Below are positions 35,390 to 50,300 of a stretch of 64,000 nt of DNA, piece by piece. A program made the position numbers and the translations under genes. Each line of letters starts with the position of its first letter. Positions within the stretch are counted from its first letter, which is position 1. The notes beneath the pieces are model-generated. The model did no database searches. It was not told where the DNA came from and saw only the letters and a program-made list of their open reading frames with translations. Origin of the DNA: Echinococcus granulosus (lineage: Eukaryota > Platyhelminthes > Cestoda > Cyclophyllidea > Taeniidae); the NCBI RefSeq assembly GCF_000524195.1, contig NW_020170389.1, positions 294,329 through 358,328 of the forward strand. The letters run 5' to 3'.

Positions 35390-35710
35390 ATGGTGGAGCC
35401 TTTCAAAGCAGATGGTAGACGTTTGAAGGCATACGAAATATCTTCTCCGGCAATTTCTATCCAGGTAAGACTCTGGTTGCTAACATTAAAAGTACATACA
35501 CATTTGTCCATATATGCAATGTGTTCCACAAGATGTGCAAGCTATGACCTTAAGGTCAAATTGTCTTTTTCTGTATCTATGCTCTTTTGGCCTTTTGTGA
35601 ATTAATGCATTTGCAAAAATGTTTGCGCAAAACAGCTTCAGGCAGATGACATTGTAAACGTCTACGTTGGAATGAACTTGGCAACTGTTGAAGCAAACTC
35701 CTTTTTCTAA
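35390..35710 (+). other. Candidate two-exon small ORF (weak)
   Basis: ATG at 35390. Exon 35390-35464 ends at a strong donor (CAG|GTAAGA). Acceptor TTCAG at 35641, then exon 35642-35710 in phase 0 to TAA, giving 47 residues starting MVEPFKADGRR. No homology recognised; upstream coding exons are possible. Confidence 0.2.
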
Positions 35711-38700
35711 TGGATTTCACACTTGACTTCACTTGATTACCCATATATCTATTCCTTTCATGAAAAGACATAGCTTTTACCCTTACGAAGAAGAAAGTTT
35801 CCAACTGTAAAAATACCATGTAAGTACATCAAGTGATTGATGCAAGCACTCGAGGCAATTTATTCCTACGCCTTGCAGATCCACACAAAGGGCAAAAAGT
35901 GGTAGTTGTTTGTGTTCCGCGCTTCGCCTTTTTTTAAGAAGGTAACAAAGTAAATGCATGCACAAAGTGAGTGCTCCCGTGCTGGCACTCCTAAGGAGTA
36001 AGCCACTTGTTTGACGACATTGGAGCACACAAACCCGGGTTTCGATGTCAGGGCCGGGATCTGCAACCTTGATGGATTTCGGTCAAATGCAATTTTGCTT
36101 AGATGAGTTTGATTGCAGACCTAATTGTCCTACTTTGTCCAGCTATGTTTTATCCAAGACTCGATTTTGTCGATGTCTTAACTGTGCTACTGTAAGTGAT
36201 TACAGCAATACCTTATCTATACATTTACAACTGACCTCCACGCAGCAAATGCTGAAAAGGATGCACTTTTGACAGCTGCTTGAATGATCAAAGCCATCAA
36301 TTGACCAGTGGCATTCTTAATAACGCAAATTATGGCATTAGTGCATTAGTCATTCATTACGATGTAGGATTCAACCATATAACAGGCCTCGGCTCCCGGA
36401 CTATGCGAATAGCACCGGGGTAAAATTGATGGTCCGAAAGTTGCGTAAAATTCTACCGGGTGGGTCATAAACACTCATTTATTACCTGCGTAGATGCAAC
36501 AATCATGTCCGATAGTACGGACCTTAAAGACCATTAGGTCATCTTTGGTGGAAAATTCTCCAGCCAAACCTTGCACTTTCTCAATCTACCATAATGGTTA
36601 AATAGGGTAGTTGGGGTACAAAACAATTCATTTTATCCGTCTGGAGTGGCAATTTAAATGTCTCGACAAGCATTTTTTTCATGAACTATTCATTTTATCT
36701 TAGTACAAGAGAAGAAGGGATATTAAGAGGTCATGATTGCAAGCAGTCACGCAAATAGGCGGTGCTAGGGTAATTCTGAATTGGAAACATCCAAGAGGCA
36801 CGTATGCTTTCATAGTTTATCATTAATGCTAAAATTATTTGCATTGACAATGGCAAAAGAAAACGCCCGTTTGGGGAGGACATTTTTCACTGGTCGCATT
36901 AGTCATGCCCTCCCCCGTCCGCCCCTCTCCCTCCTCCCGCGTTATCGTTGCAAGTTCACACGCGAACATGGCGTTGAACCGCGCTGGTATGCGGGCTGTG
37001 CACATAACGCACACGCTGCTTGCACACACGTCCGCACGCACTACGTGCACGTCTCTTCGCCTGCGCGCTGGTAACAGCTGATGCCGATCGATAATTCGCT
37101 CTGGTGCGCACTATGCATACAAAAATGGTGACGTGTAGGTCCAGTCAGCTCCACAGAGGAGGGCGTTTTCTGCCATCTACAATCAGCTTGTACTGGGAAT
37201 CCTCCTGATTGTATGCAATAAATACTTCAGAATAGTATTTCCTGTGGATGTACAATGGTTTTAAAAAGTGTAAAAAAACGTCCAATTTTTGTTGGAACTG
37301 TTATTTTAGCAATAATCCTCATTTTGGGTGCCGACAAAACATCAAATTTTCATCAGACGCATAAATTAGTCACTTCAGATAAGGGTTTTGATAATAGTAG
37401 CCTAAATTAGACTAGCTTTCTGACTATCATGAAAACTCGACTCACAATGAGCCGCGAATTGGCTGCGTTCATATAAAACCATTCAAATCATCACTAAGCT
37501 GAAGGAGAATGCGTGTGTACGTGATTGAAAGTGACGTTGGTTTATCGTATACTCTCCCACTCGTAAATGACGACGAAACGGTGGCTGTAATGCCATGTCG
37601 GCTGGGGGAAGGCGTAAACCAGTAACTAGCGTGCCCTTAATTGGCAATTCATACGCTAATCTAATTCACGTAAGTTACACTCACGAAGGCAAAGGGTAAT
37701 TCGTTTGACATTTACGGGCTCGCATTTTAGGTTGGGTGTAGGACTGATCTACTACTACAAGCAAGCAAACACAACTGGCTTTTGCATTACTGATATGTCA
37801 GCACCCGACTTAACTCACACCATATTTATTGACTGCCTCAAATGCCAATAATCAATAAATCGATATGGGACGTGGAGCTCCTGTAAATCAGACCAAATAA
37901 GTAAATAACTAAATTAATGCAGAAGTTTAAACTACGTCGATAAGCACACTGACGCGGATTTTGCACACTGAAAGGAGTGTCAATCATGCAAGTATCTGTC
38001 AAGAAAACGCAATAAAAGCATGGCAGAGGATACTTAATTAACTACAGTGATGCAGATTTCAATGCAAGGTTTCGCTACACCTCCATACTCGTTTTCTGGT
38101 TTTAGAATAACTCGCTCCAATCAATCACGAAGTCACCACGATTGCGAGTGAAGAACACATATATATGGCACGGTTTTGTGCTGTATCTGGTGAATTTTAA
38201 TGGTTGATCGGCGTTACACCTACCCACTTAAAACCTCAATCTCAACGAGAATGCATTTCCGATTTTGCTGCCATTACACATTGGGATCTGAAAGCACCAA
38301 CATATAGCCTAGTTTTTCATCGTCTTAACAATTTCACGAGAGAAAAAAATGCATTCTAAATGATAAAACCATAGCTTTAATATGCACCACATGTGGAGTT
38401 AGATAAGGGTTAGGTTGGGGCTGAAGCTCTTTGATATACATCAACTTAGATTATGTCTTATCCCCTAGACCATTCAATCATCATTGGACGAGCGTGGACT
38501 GTTAGACGATGAGTCACCCCTCCTTCCCTCGATAATGGGGTCGTACGAGTCACAGATGTTGAAAGCCAACTTCGTCCCTTTGCAGCTGTGACAAAACTGC
38601 GCCCAGCAACACATACATAAGACCCATAAACAAACAAGTGTGTTTTGCCTTATTTACAATGGCAAAAAGTTGGTATAATATTAATGGCCGGACGCCATCT

Positions 38701-40540
38701 CTGCTGTCTGTATTCTCACGCTGTCGAGTTTGGCCAAACCGTCCTGCCTAGCCTGGTGTAGGTATGCAAACGACATGACATGCAACTACTGGCTTCTCGA
38801 CAGCCTGCAGAACCTCCGTTCCGTCCCAGCCATGAGCTTGCAATTTTAGAGGCATCGGAATGTAGTGGTCGAAACAAACCAAAGCCGGCTACTTACAGCA
38901 TTCGGCTGAAGCCACAAAGGTTTCTTGTTTTTCTACTTTCTCCTAATTCTGCACGCATTTCAAATCACATCGGTGCGTCGCGGTTACAACCCTGCTACAC
39001 CATTGTGGCCCTTTATGCTAATTCGTGCTTCTCTAGCCCTCATGTGACGTGTGTTTATCTATCTGTACGACCTCTAATAAAATAAACAGGTCATTTCATT
39101 GGGTTTACGACCAGATGACATCCTGCCTCCGAGTCGTAAACGCACATTTACAAGAGTGAGTGAGGGGGAGAAAGAGAGCACCGCACTGAGCATACGATTT
39201 CAGTTTACTGACTTCTTAGTTTATCCTGAAATAAGTATTTGATTGGTGATTAATTTGAAGGTATGATGCCATTCGGAGAACAAAGGAACTAAAGTAAGGA
39301 ACTAATTACGACAATTACACTCAGTGGCATCTGATCAAGTAAATTTGGAGCTAAAAACAGTGATTTAAGGTACCTGGCAGTTGTCCATAAAAAGCGTCCA
39401 ACACGACCCCGCACGGCACGTGGGGATGACGCAAGTCGCCCGGTGTATGGTCAGTCAGTTAAAGGCTGCACGACACCGGCCATCACATTAGAGGGGGTAG
39501 CACCAGCCAAAAAGGGGGACAGCGCCGTTAAAGAGACAACCCAAATGTCCGCATGTCACTGCCGTGACTGTCCCAGTATCGGGCTTACTCACTCCACGTT
39601 CTCCCCTTTGTACGCGAAATTGGTGATTTTGTCTGGGGGCCCGGAGACAAGTGCACCCCCTAAACGGTTCCTGGGACGGCCAATTGTCGTATGATAGACC
39701 ACAGCAACGCTCGTTTATAAGTTATGGCTAACCTTAAGCCTAGATACTGGGACTAACAAAACCCTACGGTCCAAGAGCACGAATAAAACCCCGTTGATGT
39801 CGATGCCCCGCCCGTGAAAAGTGCTAAGTTGACGAATTTACAGAAAGGACGGTGGGGCTCGAGTAAGGGCAGCAGAGCAATCCTGCAAATTTGGTTAGCC
39901 TCTATCCATATTACGAACCTTTTTAATTGGCGACCTAGTTAATAACCATTTCTTTCCAGAATTAGAAATAGACAATTCTGCCGAATAAAACTACCACCAA
40001 AGTGCCGACACTGGAGATAGGCGTCTTAATTAACTCTGAAGCATGCAAACAGATGATTTAACCGCTGAATCGTAAATGCACACATTAATACTTTATAGAC
40101 GTAATTTTCTTCTCAGCAGAAAACCAACAAGCGGAGTTAGACCGAACGCAGGGGAGGAGGCGAAAGCCCAGTAGCCTTATCGAATTCCGCCCAAATAAAG
40201 AAAAAATCTCGCCTGAGTAGGGGTTGGCCAATCAGAAAACGCCTAGTTTGCGTGAGCCAGTAGATGGTGCGCATCGATTGACAAAATGAAGACAGACAGG
40301 TACACGTATGCGTATAGCTGAGGCGCGAGTTGCGTGTACAGACACACACCAAAGTGGTGGCACGCGCAAGTGCACGTACAGGGCGTTCTGTTGAATCGTC
40401 TGGCTTTTCTCTGCTAAACTTCTCTTACTCCGCGAATTTCGCCCCTCCCGCTGTGGATTTATCGAATCCTAGTTGCACAACATCGCTTGTCTAGAATTGA
40501 GAAGTTGTAAAATAGAATATAAAAACATCAAGGTGTCTAG
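35711..40540. other. Intergenic, no gene recognised
   Basis: Upstream region of the ZNF608/609-like gene. Its N-terminal exon(s) and promoter presumably lie here, but I could not find an exon matching the conserved family N-terminus. CpG-richer stretches near 36.9-37.1 kb and 39.4-39.6 kb have open but unsupported frames. Confidence 0.35.
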
Positions 40541-43500
40541 AGATTCGGTAAATAGAAAGGGTAAGACCAAATGCAAACACGATATGCCATCAGGCTCCAC
40601 ATCCACCATGACCAGCGCAGCTACTGTAGTTCCGGCGCCTCCCGGTGTGTTTGCTACCTCTATGCCGCCTGAGTTGCCCAATTCGTCTAGTCCCGTTCCT
40701 TCATCCGAAGATCGGGAGTCCATCTCCTCTAACGAAAGCCGTAAGAGGCGCACCACTAGTGTTGCAAATGGTGTCGCTGCGGCTACCGGTGTAAAGTCTC
40801 TTTCCTCCTCTTCTTACTCTACACCCCCTCAGTTCATCATCGATTCAAACAAGACGGGATCACCCACCAGTTCTTTCAGTAAACTCCGGAAGAAAGTCAA
40901 ATCCAGTCGATCGCGTGTTAGTCAGAATGGAGGCACGTATTGTGTAAATAAGCCCCTGAAGGTGACCATCCGGCGGACGAATGCGCATTCTCACACGTTG
41001 GATTCGAGCCAACTGGATGGACGGCTTTCACCCTCCTCCGTCTATTCCTCTGTCCCAGGAGACGACGAAAAGAGTCCCGTACTTCCTTCTGGATTACCAG
41101 AAAGTTTCCGGTCCCCATCTCCGCATTGCATGTCCAATCTCAAGGTACTTGTAATTCATTCATTACACACAATTCTAGGGTGTGGATTCTTATGGCGGTA
41201 AAAAGGATGTGGCCACATCGACTGTGGATTCTAGTACTATGACTGAGCCGGATTTGTTGGGACCTTGTGAGCCTGGATCAAAAATAGTGCTTGAAGGCAT
41301 TGTCTGGTTAGAGACCCCAGGTTCGTAGTGTTTGTGTTGCTTTCTACTCCTTCTCCATTGTACCGTTTTTAGACCACGTTGTATTAAGTATTCACGGTAT
41401 GCATATTAATACTATTATTAAGAGCTAAGGTAGAGAAGTGGTCCGGCCCCGCCCTTTCGGCCTATGGAGAATTGAATTTTGTATTAATAAGAACCTTCTG
41501 TTAGTTTTCCAGGAGTCACTTTGTCATGTTTTGTTCTATTAATTTCATGGTGGACGTCACATGCTGTGAGGTTGTTTGATCAAAATTCATGTCTTTCGAT
41601 GGCCGTGGATACAACCCTACCATTAAACATTGCATATTCTTTGCAATTTCGTTACTGATAGGAAGGGGGTTTGCTACTGATAGGCGAGGAATGTGGGCGC
41701 GGTACCTTTTCTTCGTCGCCCATTGTTTGACTTCGATTGAAGACTGGGAACAATTGTTCCTTAATTTGAATGTAGTTGTTGAGTGCGTGATCGGAAGCCT
41801 GACATCGTAATCTTAAAATAATTGTGCCTTTTTTGGAGCAAAAGGCGGGAGTTTTTGTTTAGCGTGGGGATGTCTGAGCGTTGCTTGGATAAATACTTTT
41901 TCACGAACCTTGGCTTTTTTTGCTGCTTGATTTGGAAGCTGACTTTTTCTCGTACACTACCCAATTTCTGACCGTGTAGTCTGGGTGGTTAATACCTCGC
42001 ATTCAAAAGATCAATTCTGGTTGTCAATTCTCGGTCAGGATAAACGAGTCTTACATCTTGACGTGTGCTTGGTTTTAACTACTCAGCCGAACCCTTATTT
42101 TTGGAATAATCTGCTTGGCTCGCATTCTGGAGAATTTGCTCTATTGCAATTTCTCGCCGTTTAATGTGCAGGGATTTGTTCCACTGTTTAACTCGACTTA
42201 AAAGCTACTCTAGGACAGTTTTCGTGAATGGGTTGGGGAAAGTTGGATGTTTTTCGTCAGCAAGGTGAGATAGCGTACTTACGAACTTCTCCCACTCCCC
42301 TCACCAGTTGAAGGCTTTTTTCTCAATGCTGCTCTACTTAATTATGATATATTGTGGGTTTTACTCTGCGCTTTAGCACTTCTGTGTAGGGATTGACGGT
42401 TTTTAATGCTCCTAGGGATGATGGTTGTAAACGCACATTGGCGGGGCAGAGCATTCCTCGGAACCTTCCTGGATGCCTCTAAAAACACTCTTGGTCCATC
42501 CTGGTAAGTAAACTTACTTTTTAGATTTACCTATCGTTAATCAGTCTGCCTAGCCCAGCCTAGGCATGAAAAACTACTTTGTTCGCTGTTTTTATGGCTC
42601 TGAAGTCCCCGTGATCAGGTCCTAGGTTTAATTGTCAATTGAGCCGCTTTTTCACGACGATTTACGTGGGTCTGTGGATTTGAAACTGACGATGACTACC
42701 TGGGCGTTTGCCTTCTATGTTCCAATGGTATTGACTAGCTCTTTTAATTTGTTCACGCCCAGTCCGGACAAAATGATATCATCGCTTAGCATGGTCAAAT
42801 GCAAGCCAAATTGGGGCGGACCAAGTTCCACATCATCCGGTGCCTACCGATCTTCTACCTCAGGCGCAAATGCTGCCTCCACTTCCTCAGGCCCCATCAG
42901 GACTCGCTCCGCTATCGCAGCAGCTGAGGATCCTTCGATGGCGTCGCGGCGCCGGGCTCTGCCATCCAGTGCTTCATCTGGCCGTGGCCGACGACGACGC
43001 CGGGGTATTGGAATGGTTACCTCCTCCTCCACCACCTCCCTCCCCACCGACGGGATCGATTCCAGTCTCGGCGATCAGGATGATGGTGCGGCTGTGAGCA
43101 ACACGCTTTCTGACACTCCATCTACCTCTGATTTTGCCTGTCCGCAGCTGGGCTGTAAGAAGCGCTTTGCTGACATAATTGGAGTTCGTTTCCATTTGGA
43201 TCAATGCCATGCGCAACGGCAGGAACAGGAGGCGCACGCTACGGAAGCATCGAATATAGCGATAGTGGAAGTTCATTCGAGCTCCTCACCCACGGGCCAG
43301 GCGCCACCTCAGCTTGCAAAAGTGAATTCAAACGGTGGAGGCTGTTCCCTGGAACCAATGGATGAAGACCCTCCGCCTCCGAAGTTGGATCGCGGACCGA
43401 CTGCGGATGAAGTGGTGGAATCCTCCGGCATGGCCATGTGCGAACCGCCAACGGCTAGTCCGGCCTACTCGGACATTTCGGACGATGCTCCAGCAGCACC

Positions 43501-43948
43501 GCAGAAGAGCAGATCGACAGTGGAGGTTGGACGCCGTCCTTGGCCACCACCAACAGTAGTGAATCAACCCCAGACTCAGCCTATGGATTGGTCGGCTGCT
43601 GGTAGGCGTGTTGTTCCTTCAGGAAAGTCGCCTTATGACTATGCTCCGGCGTCACAGCCTCCACCGACTGGAATTACTTTGGCTCCGTTTGCGGCGGCAG
43701 CAGTCGCAGGTGGTGCCAGTGGGGGTAGCCCCTACGCTCATCAACAGTCACAACAATCACATCATCGCCACAGACCTCTGAATATTCCTCCGACGGCTCA
43801 TGCCTCTGATAAATTATTCCAGGCTCATTTTGCCAATCTAATGGCGGCTGGAGGAAATCCCAGTAATAACACTAATAACTCTCAACCACCGAACAGGCAG
43901 TCGCCCCAAGTAATTCCTCCGGGAATGCATCCTTTCCGACCTCAATAG
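40541..43948 (+). CDS. ZNF609: ZNF608/ZNF609 (scribbler) family zinc-finger protein
   Basis: Nuclear regulator related to vertebrate ZNF608/609 and Drosophila scribbler. Exons: about 40541-41144 (first ATG 40584), 41179-41320, 42416-42503 and about 42763-43948. The last exon could instead start at 42790; both acceptors keep phase. From the ATG this gives about 658 residues, shorter than vertebrate members. The family signature spans exons 2-3: LGPCEPGSKIVLEGIVW, then GMMVVNAHWRGRAFLGTFLD. Exon 4 has one C2H2 finger, CPQLGCKKRFADIIGVRFHL followed by DQCH (43138-43209), and the family motif SPAYSDISDD (43453-43482). The rest is Ser/Pro/Gln-rich and probably disordered. Introns are 34, 1095 and about 259 nt. 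AATAAA at 44037 and 44339 are likely poly(A) signals. The start is uncertain: the frame is open upstream of the ATG to an acceptor at 40539-40540, so more 5' exons are likely. Confidence 0.85.
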
Positions 43949-44036
43949 TGCGGTGAAGCGATGCAGATACAAGTGTATTCACAAAGACATTCCCTCCGGG
44001 CTTTCAGAATTTCAGCGTCTCGCTCTGCTGTGTATG

Positions 44037-44042
44037 AATAAA
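44037..44042 (+). terminator. Poly(A) signal AATAAA, ZNF608/609-like gene
   Basis: 89 nt after the stop codon. A second AATAAA lies at 44339-44344 beyond an AT repeat, so alternative 3' ends are possible. Confidence 0.6.
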
Positions 44043-44243
44043 AGTTGAAGATCCCAACACCACACGCAGACCCTACCTCTGTCCATTCAGAACCTCCCAT
44101 CTTGGTCATTTCGCCGTGCTCTCACCTCTATGTGTGGTGTAAATAGCTCTTTTCTCCCCTTTTTGTACTCCCCTTCTCTTATCTACCCCTACCCTGGTCG
44201 AAATTTCATTGGTCAGTTTACAATCAGCTAACTGGCAAATCCT

Positions 44244-44260
44244 AGATATATATATATATA

Positions 44261-44289
<29 letters not shown>
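44244..44289. repeat. (AT)n microsatellite
   Basis: Two AT runs (44244-44263 and 44270-44289) separated by a few bases, in the 3' UTR region of the ZNF608/609-like gene. Confidence 0.9.
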
Positions 44290-44291
<2 letters not shown>

Positions 44292-44344
44292 TGTGTGTAC
44301 TTTTTACCGACTGATTTTGACCGCTGCAAGAGCAGATAAATAAA

Positions 44345-47300
44345 GCATTTTAAAACCAGAGAAGGTAGACAAGCTTTTTTTGCCACTAGTGGTTTATACT
44401 TGGAGCTTCTTGATTCCGTCCTCGAGTGGGTCCGGTCCTAGGTCAGTCGCCTTAATGCGGGCTGTGGGTTTGAGATGGAAAGGTTCCAAAGTGGCGGCCT
44501 GTTTTGAGGGTGCATTGCCTCTAACCTCGTTGAGTCCCGCCTGGTGCCTTTTGAAGTGGTTAATCAGCTGTGACTTGGAGCTTACAAAGCTGGCTTTGGA
44601 AGGAGGCTCTTGGTGTCATTGGGTGGGGACGGGCTTCCCTGTTCACGTGGTTTGAAGGGATGAATTGTGTGTGCGTTGCGTTGACGCATTGAGCAAGTTG
44701 TTCTTTTTTTTTGGGCAGTTAATAGCTGTGTTGAGACTGGTGGTGTGCTAGGTCTAACCGAGAGGCTTGATACACTAGACATACTTGACATCAGTGCCAC
44801 AGGTTTGGGTGACGACTTTCGCGTTTTTAGGTCGTCTAGCGTCCCCGGGGTGAGATGTGGTAACTGGTTTTCAATTCAGCAGTTCAAGCGAAGCCGTGTG
44901 CGTCACCACGTTTATGGTGCCCCAAGGGTTAAAAGAATTTGGCAGCACTGCGTACGTCTAGGAGGAAAGGACATTACCAACGCTGGCTAGTTGTCACGAT
45001 GCCTCAACGACTTAGGGGCACTTCTATAAACAGTGCCGAGTAAACTAACTGCCATCGTTTCCCACTTCAGCAGTCCTACGACTAATTAAAGCGGCAAAAC
45101 CTCCCACCGTACAAAAGGGCTTTTCAGGTTGTGGCACGCAAAAAAAAATTTACCGCATGATTTAGGAGGTTAGCAGCACCAAGTTTGTAATTCGCACCGC
45201 CAATTTAACCAGCAAGTCATTCCACCAGGTGATGTCAACCTCGCCTGGTTGAGCATTCCCAGCCAAGGGTAATGTGCCTTGTGGGTGATGAGAGGCTAAC
45301 GCAAGCGAAAAAGCAGTCGACATAGGGTGCTAGTGTGATTTTATCTCGAAAACATGAAAAGTGTTGAGATTTAGGAGAGTGAGGGGTCAGCGAAGAGCGA
45401 TTTGTGTTTGACAACACATCGTAGTGAAGTGAGTGTGGGTGATCATGGCTACGGGCTGTGAGCAACTGCTACTGATGACCTGCAAGAGACCACATGACCC
45501 AGCCTACAACCGAAGCACAGTTTTGTCGAAAAGTAAAACCTCAAAGTGATCTGTCAACACTCCTTGTGCCGTGTAACTCTAACTTAAAGCAGCTGAAGCA
45601 GTGGAGTTTCACAATCACTCCAAATGATGCTGACCGCTGCCTATTCTTGTGGTCAATTTATAGCGTGGAAGCTCATGACTACTGCAGTGAATGATGCTGC
45701 GATGGTAATGAAGGTGAGGAAAAAACTCCTCCACTCTTAGATGATGGCATTAATGCCTAAAACTTAGAAAAGAAAATTATAAATTTCGTGACCAACCATG
45801 GAATCGTGCCTAAACAGCAAACTATGAAGTGTGGGAGTAACGCGTAGAAGAGGTTTTGAGTGGAGTAACAGTAGTTTTCTTATGGCGAAGGAAGAAGGGT
45901 GGGACAAGCTTTTAACCGTGTGGCACGATGATGCGAATGCTCCAAAATTCCTTGGAATCGATGAAATGCAGATGACACGAAAGGTGGCAGATCAGCACCG
46001 TCTTTTCCCAGAGGGGTTGGCTTCCTTATTGCAGTCTCGGCGTTTAGTGTTCAATGCTTCAGAAAGAATTGAAGGGGCACAAAACGTAGGCGAGTAGAGT
46101 AGCACTTTTAAAGTAATCATGCCGAGGCCGGCTTCTCCTTTGACAAGCCCTATTTTCTACTCATCCCACCGCTTTATCACATTGCTTAAACAGGCTCTCC
46201 CATGCACCTTGTACGCCCTCCTCATTGCTTCACAAGCCGCTACTCAAAGTCCAACTTGCGCCATACAGGTGGAAGGCAGCACATGCTACTATCACATTTC
46301 CCTGCCAAAGCAGTCATGTCTATGTACACTGAGGAAAGGTGGTTTTCTGTTCAACTACCGACTACCCAGACAGCTGTCACAGGTACTAAACCGAAACGGG
46401 AGGATAAGCATTGTTGCAGCAACCGAGGCCTCTATCAAGCAACGCCAACAACATCATCACGGTTATTACCACAATGAGAGGTCGTGGTAGCATATGGATG
46501 TAGGAAAATTCCTAGGAAATCACTGATCCTGCATTTAACTGCATTCTCAAATTCCAAATCTTTGAGCTAACATGGAGTTACACATCCGCAAGTGCACGAA
46601 GGAAGGCGTGGAACATGGGGAGGGAGAGAGAGAGAGAGCAGTTGGTGGAATTTTGTGCTGTGATGAAGGGCAAGATGGTAAGTAGGTAAGCATTTCCCAC
46701 ATCCACTAGCATCGAGGAAGTCAGTTTGTGTTTACAAAATCATGCAATGCATTGCTTTCACTTGCCATCCCTGTGTCCCCACTGTCTTCCTTTTAACTGG
46801 AAGGCCAAAGTCCAAATTCTTTTTGCCTATTCTCCATGCTTAATCGTCAAGCCTCGACCTTCCATTAAAGACTGCTATATGGCTTGTTTATTTTTCAACC
46901 ACTTGTCAATCAACTCGTGAATACTCCTTTTCATAAACATATTTCAACAATGTAAACCACACTTTGTGGCATGCCCTGTTGTCCCTTTTTTAGCATTGCC
47001 CAATTTCTCCCTTAAACAGTACTGACTCCTCTTCTAGATGCCATCTTACAGCAATGTACCTTGACAGAAGGATCAACAAGAAGTGCCTCTTGCAAATCAC
47101 GGCGTCATTGATTCTCCATTGTGTTCCTACCGCTGCTTCCTGCAGTAACAAGACTGTTTCCGATGTCCCTCCTGTCCACTTTCGGCCTTTCCTCCACGAC
47201 TGAAAAACGTAATCATGCTTCACATACTCCTTCTCGTGTTGCATTATTTAAGTGCAAGTCGCTTCATTATTTCCCCTTTCGACTGACATACTCGGCTTTT

Positions 47301-50300
47301 CGGGGGGTGTTACAGCTTCTCCTACTGCGAAGGAGTGAAGGCAGTGTAAGCCGCGATACCAATGCCACACGCACTTTCAACGAAAAGCGTAAAACCGAGA
47401 GTTGTGCAGTGCGAGACCGTGGTTCTAATTACTTACCGACTGTGGCCTTGCGGTCAAGGGCAGTGAAGCCGCAGTGGTTGCCTATGCCGTAAACGCGACT
47501 ATCACACAGACGCCTGCCCTTGGGGTGTGCCTGGACATCAATGACTCCGGCATAAATTTGAACTACAAGTTAAATTGGGCAACTCATGCAGACCACTCTC
47601 AAGGTTGACATCTGTATCACAATCACTGCTCGTCTTATCCACGTGCACATTGTGCTGTCACTTTGCAGATCATGCTCGATTGTGCACTTTAACTTCTGCG
47701 ATGGAAGATATGTCACCTCCTTTGAACACTAAACCCAATTGGATGTGAGGCCTGATGGTGGATGGCACGAAGACGGTTTACCTCAAGGCGATGTACAGGC
47801 GTGGAAAAACGGCATTAGAGGGACTCCACACACACGCATTGCGTCCGTATCAGCGCGCCAAAACACGCACAGTGAAGAACACACCATTTGCCAGTCAGAA
47901 AGTCATTAAGGCCTCGTCTGACCTTTCATTTACGTCTGTCATGCAGGGAATTTGAAGGCGAAGCGAGAACGCTACTTCACAACCCAATTAACAGACTTCT
48001 TTTTATCGTTTTGATAATATGTGCATTGTGGAAGTCCGCCTAATTTGTTTTACACTTTCAAAGGATCATACCTATGCCGGTAGGATTGACAACCAAAAGT
48101 CTATTGAAAATAATGTAATTTGAGTGTGGTTAACAATGCCTCCCATAATGCACATATGACCGATTTTCTGATTTGGAAGGACTATCTGACCAAAAGCTGG
48201 GCGATATGCCTTATACGTGGGGATTGAATCACGAGGATTAGGAAAATCGGTCTGGGAAATTGATAACTAAAACAAGTAAAAAGTGTCAACTGATACTTAT
48301 GCATAGGAAAGCAGAGGAAGCATCCACATCTCAAGGCAACGCACAGTTCCTTGTCCTTGGAGAGAACTGCAAAGCCCTCATTTTTTATTCGTGAGGTGAA
48401 AACCAGCCTTTCGAAGCCTCTTGTGATTTAACCTCTGCAATGATGATGTTGTAGTTCTATAAATGCCCTCTTAAATAAAAAGTGTCCAGACTGGCATGCA
48501 CTGTGACGACGACAGAGGTGATTCGGGAACCGCTTCCCTGAACAGATTTAGCTACACTAAACAGAAAGACTTGCAGCAGGCCAATTACCTATTCCACAGT
48601 TTCTAAAATGCCCAACTCCTTGATTTTGATGCAACATATCGTCTGTGGATAAGAAATTTCTCTACATGCAATGTCACACCCGTCTATTACCTTGGTATGG
48701 TAGTCAGTGTTTGCGCCTTCCAGAGGAGGCTTAAGGTACAAGCAAGGGTTAAATAAAACGAATTCCCCAAAACAGAGTGTCATACACCCATGCCTTTGTT
48801 CCATGTGAAGTCGGACACGTTGCTGGAATGATCCCACCCGTCACTTCTCCCCTACTCAGATTAGGGAGGTGATTTTAACTCGAAATCTTCACTTTTACCT
48901 AAATTCCCCATTAATTCAAACATAAATTTTACAGTTAAGTCACTTTTGCGTATAGTATAATTTGTTAAGTGCATTTTCTCCCTCCCTCTCTTCCTCGCCT
49001 CCTCACTCGCCCCTCGGCCGTTTTCCATCCATGCAGAATGCCTGAACGAACGGACGATTGTGCGCATTGACCACCACGCAGGAAGAAGGCTTTTGTTTCT
49101 CATTCTGGTTTTGATCTCTGTTAATTCTCACCACTTTTTGTGTCTGTAAATTTGCCTCTTTTTTATCTGCTAGAAGTATTTGAATGCAAATCCCACTTCG
49201 AATTGCATAAATTGTATCCAAATCTAAAAAGCAATGCTAAAACGTCCCTTTCTCTTGTTACTCACTCATGCGTGTAAACCGCTCTCTTTTGGGGGTGGTG
49301 ATGTGTTGGAGGTTTGATTTACCACTCCTACGGGCGAAGCCCTTACCCTCACAGCGATCAAAGCCCTCTCGCCCGTTTGTGGATACAAACGCTGGATCGT
49401 GGTGCGCCTGTGTTTTTGAATTGCTGTGCTACCTGTGACGCCCTCTGTGTTGACACATTGTAACCACTGCGCCGTAGTGGCGCTACCGCCTATTCGTACA
49501 CCCGAATCCGCACTTCGAGACGCACTGCAAAAGCCGCAATTTGATGCCGCCGTAGTGGTTTAAAATGTGCCATTTTTCGAGGATACAAAAAAACTACCTC
49601 TTAGGGTCCTAAGTGGTTGTCATGGTGAAATAGGGTGGAAATATGTTGTTTTACTTAGTCCGCGTGCTTAAGATCGTAAGGTCCTTTTCATCCTTATGCC
49701 TGCCTTGTTGTGTTCTTTATTTTTAGAAAGGCTTGAACAGAACCTGCACTTGAAAACGCCAAATTAACGAGTACAGGTTTCACATACATTTTGGGAATTC
49801 GAGGTATGTTAAATCACTACAAATTTAATTATACAAATTTGTCATTATGGGTTGAATTGAACAATCTTTTCATTCAAATTAAGTTGCTAAAGTGATTCAC
49901 ATATGCACATTAGGCGTGTGATAGGATCTAATACGGCGACCCCAGACTATCCTGGAGACAGAGGAAGTACTACTAGGGCGAGATCCAGTTCGTTGACGTG
50001 CATAAAGGACTTGGGGGTGGAGAGGAGGAGGACAGCTGTAATGGCTCAGAGACCGTGCCACTCAGGGGAGGCGTTATACTTAACAAAGCATGAATAAACC
50101 TGCATCAGTATACCAGTCCGATAGCTTGAATTCTCTACCACTTCCCTCTCTGAAACCGCCGTAGTGTTACCACAGCGGTTGAATCAAACTGATGGATGTA
50201 ATTCGAGCTCATCTTCTTTTCGGTTGCAAAGTTTGAGACCTTCTTGCTAAAATGGTTATAAAGCACTTGGGAAAGTTGCGGTAGTAGAATGTGGCAGCAG

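Noticed and set aside
42840..43567. Several overlapping ORFs on both strands
   Set aside because: Shadows of the Ser/Pro/Gln-rich last exon of the ZNF608/609-like gene.
46119..46490. 123-codon ORF with a signal-peptide-like segment
   Set aside because: The hydrophobic segment begins about 17 residues in, and a second frame over the same stretch is equally open; no similarity seen.
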